This document shows positions 4,949 through 5,923 of a DNA stretch of 5,923 nucleotides, in pieces (positions within the stretch are counted from its first letter, which is position 1; each line of letters begins with the position of its first letter). Both the position numbers and the translations under genes were made by a program. Source of the DNA: Chloroflexi bacterium RBG_16_57_11 (GTDB taxonomy: Bacteria; Chloroflexota; Anaerolineae; Anaerolineales; UBA4823); contig MGNS01000164.1 of NCBI GenBank assembly GCA_001795165.1, positions 2,402-8,324 of the forward strand, in the 5' to 3' direction. Below the pieces are notes generated by a model. It worked only from the letters and a program-made list of their open reading frames with translations, made no database searches and had not been told where the DNA came from.

Positions 4949-5923
4949 AGCACTCGATTTCTGTACTCGTGATGATCATTATCGTGGTTTTGATAGTGGC
5001 CGCTGCAGTAGCCGTTGTTGGGTTTATTCAGACGCCCCGACAGGCTAGAGAAACTACGGAAATCGTCGTTGAACTTGCTCCAACTTCATCCGGGGAATCA
5101 CCGGAGCCTCAACCAGCCACTGAGGCGCCTGCCGTTGTTACCACGGAGCCAACCGCAACCCCCACGCAAGAGCCGACTGCGACCCCTACCTTGGAACCCA
5201 CCCCTACCGAGGTGGCCGTGGCTGATTATTGCGTGGATTGCCATACAGACAAGGAACAGCTTATCGCCACTGCAAAGGAAGAAAAGCCTGCCGAAAGCGA
5301 ATCGAAAGGGGTTGGCTGAGGGGGTTCTGTGGCTCCGTTGGAGCCTTGGGAGAAAGTTCTGGTCGATTACGAAGCGTTTGCAGAAACTACTCACGGCAAG
5401 CAATCCTGCGAAACCTGTCATGGAGGCGCTCAGTCGCCGGATAAAGAGGCCGCCCATGCAGGGTTGGTAGCCAGTCCTAGCGAAGACGCCCAGACCTATT
5501 GCGCTGCTTGTCATGCCGATCAGGTCAGCACTTACGGGTCAAGCTTGCATGCTACCCAGCAGGGGTATTGGACTGTGATTAATGCCCGCTCGGATCCAGC
5601 GGATACCGAAGCGCATGCTGCACTTGAATCTATGTTTGGCAACCATTGTGCCACCTGCCATACCTCTTGTGGCGAATGCCATGTTTCCCAACCGGACAAT
5701 GTTGGCGGTGGGTTGTTCACCGGTCACGTCTTTGAAAAAACCCCGCCCATGTCGCGAAGCTGCACCGCCTGTCACGGCAGCCGGGTAGGCAGCGAATACA
5801 TGGGTAAGAACGAGGAATATCCCGGCGATGTGCATTTCCGTGAGGCGCGCATGAACTGTGTCAATTGCCATGCCGGTGATGACCTGCATGGCTCTGGCGA
5901 AGTGGTTGAACATCGCTATGCCG
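4945..5923 (+). CDS. Membrane-anchored multiheme cytochrome c with in-frame UGA (candidate selenoprotein, 3' end outside window)
   Basis: The frame starts at ATG 4945 and, apart from a TGA at codon 125, is open to the window edge (326 codons visible). Residues 7-28 are a hydrophobic signal-anchor with no lipobox. Residues 45-92 are a Thr/Pro/Glu-rich linker. Seven heme-binding CxxCH motifs begin at C96, C155, C186, C235, C242, C273 and C305; the fourth and fifth are only two residues apart (CATCHTSCGECH). Histidines 150, 171, 202, 224, 261, 297 and 315 are possible distal ligands. The protein should be exported, loaded with heme outside the membrane and used for electron transfer at the cell surface; partner and direction are unknown. 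Codon 125 lies in GVG-TGA-GGSVAPLEPWEKV, between hemes 1 and 2. The hairpin at 5331-5345 makes selenocysteine insertion plausible. Otherwise it is a nonsense mutation or base error, leaving a 124-residue one-heme fragment. No frameshift is required. The cytochrome identity is secure; the reading of the UGA is not. Confidence 0.85.
5146..5211 (+). repeat. Degenerate EPTATPT tandem repeat encoding the linker
   Basis: Residues 68-89 of the cytochrome consist of EPTATPTQ, EPTATPTL and EPTPTE, about two and a half copies of an eight-residue unit. The DNA copies differ at synonymous positions, so this is an older repeat under protein-level constraint. It would act as an extended, possibly glycosylated spacer between the membrane anchor and the heme domain. 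Confidence 0.75.
5317..5319 (+). other. In-frame UGA codon, candidate selenocysteine (codon 125)
   Basis: This TGA lies in the same frame as heme motif 1 (C96) and heme motifs 2-7 (C155 onward), and no stop follows in that frame for the remaining 201 codons. Other genes here end with TGA (at 321, 2055 and 3316), so UGA is a normal stop in this genome and not reassigned. The residue context is GVG-x-GGS. Single-base changes from TGC or TGT (Cys), TGG (Trp), GGA (Gly) or CGA (Arg) would also produce it. Confidence 0.55.
5331..5345 (+). promoter_or_regulatory. Candidate bacterial SECIS hairpin
   Basis: GGCTCC-GTT-GGAGCC is a perfect 6-bp stem, five of the pairs G-C, with a 3-nt loop. It starts 12 bases after the TGA, and the loop begins 18 bases after it (17 bases between). 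Beyond a U-U mismatch (5330/5346) the stem extends by five weak pairs, mostly G-U (5325-5329 with 5347-5351). From memory, the general bacterial SECIS model asks for an upper stem of about 4-16 bp, a loop of 3-14 nt with G in the first two positions, and a loop 16-37 nt after the UGA; all are met. It has no T-tract, so it is not a terminator. A stem like this can occur by chance at a rate of several percent over the permitted window, so it supports but does not prove selenocysteine insertion. Confidence 0.5.

Noticed and set aside
5317..5319. Recoded genome with UGA as Gly or Trp
   Set aside because: UGA is the natural end of the MtaB-like, RNA methyltransferase and DUF711 genes in this window, each at the expected protein length.
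5280..5340. Frameshift explaining the split of the cytochrome
   Set aside because: Heme motif 1 and motifs 2-7 are in the same frame on both sides of the TGA, so an insertion or deletion is not needed.
5331..5345. Intrinsic terminator after the 124-residue fragment
   Set aside because: No T-tract follows the stem, and intact cytochrome coding continues through it.
5539..5913. Antisense frame of 124 codons opposite the cytochrome
   Set aside because: The plus strand carries five CxxCH motifs across this stretch, so the antisense frame is a by-product.
1..5923. CRISPR arrays, tRNA or rRNA genes, insertion sequences, integrase or attachment sites
   Set aside because: No regularly spaced repeats, cloverleaf-like segments, transposase motifs or terminal repeats were seen by reading both strands.

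Overview
The window looks like part of a chromosome from a Chloroflexota bacterium, probably Anaerolineae or a relative. The pointers are the generally high G+C, the dense head-to-tail housekeeping genes, a DUF711 protein, and a membrane-anchored cytochrome with the Thr/Pro 'PTATPT' linker common in that phylum. This placement is inference from gene flavour; no rRNA or other marker gene is present.

Positions 1-3316 (+ strand) form a tight run of five co-directional genes. They are the 3' end of an MtaB-like tRNA methylthiotransferase (ending at 321), a HIT-family nucleotide hydrolase (329-673), a macro-domain ADP-ribose-binding protein (678-1298), a SpoU/TrmH-type RNA methyltransferase (1273-2055, overlapping the macro gene by 26 bases) and a DUF711 protein (2084-3316). 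The gaps are 7, 4, -26 and 28 bases, so the first four are probably one transcript joining tRNA/rRNA modification with nucleotide and ADP-ribose housekeeping. A MATE-family efflux transporter (4708-3326, - strand, TTG start) converges on this run with a 9-base gap.

Positions 4709-4944 are a visibly A/T-rich divergent intergenic region. It holds two perfect inverted repeats, weak promoter-like hexamers and a possible 15-codon leader ORF whose stop overlaps the next start (ATGA).

From 4945 to the window edge lies the most interesting locus, a membrane-anchored multiheme c-type cytochrome with seven CxxCH motifs visible. An in-frame TGA (5317-5319, codon 125) separates heme motif 1 from motifs 2-7. 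The same reading frame stays open on both sides for the rest of the window, so no frameshift is needed. UGA is the normal stop for three other genes here, which argues against a changed genetic code. Eleven bases after the TGA is a perfect 6-bp, 3-nt-loop hairpin (5331-5345) whose loop begins with G. The geometry fits what I recall of the bacterial SECIS consensus. The gene is therefore a candidate selenocysteine-containing multiheme cytochrome. The competing explanations are a nonsense mutation or sequencing error, or reinitiation at a GTG just downstream.
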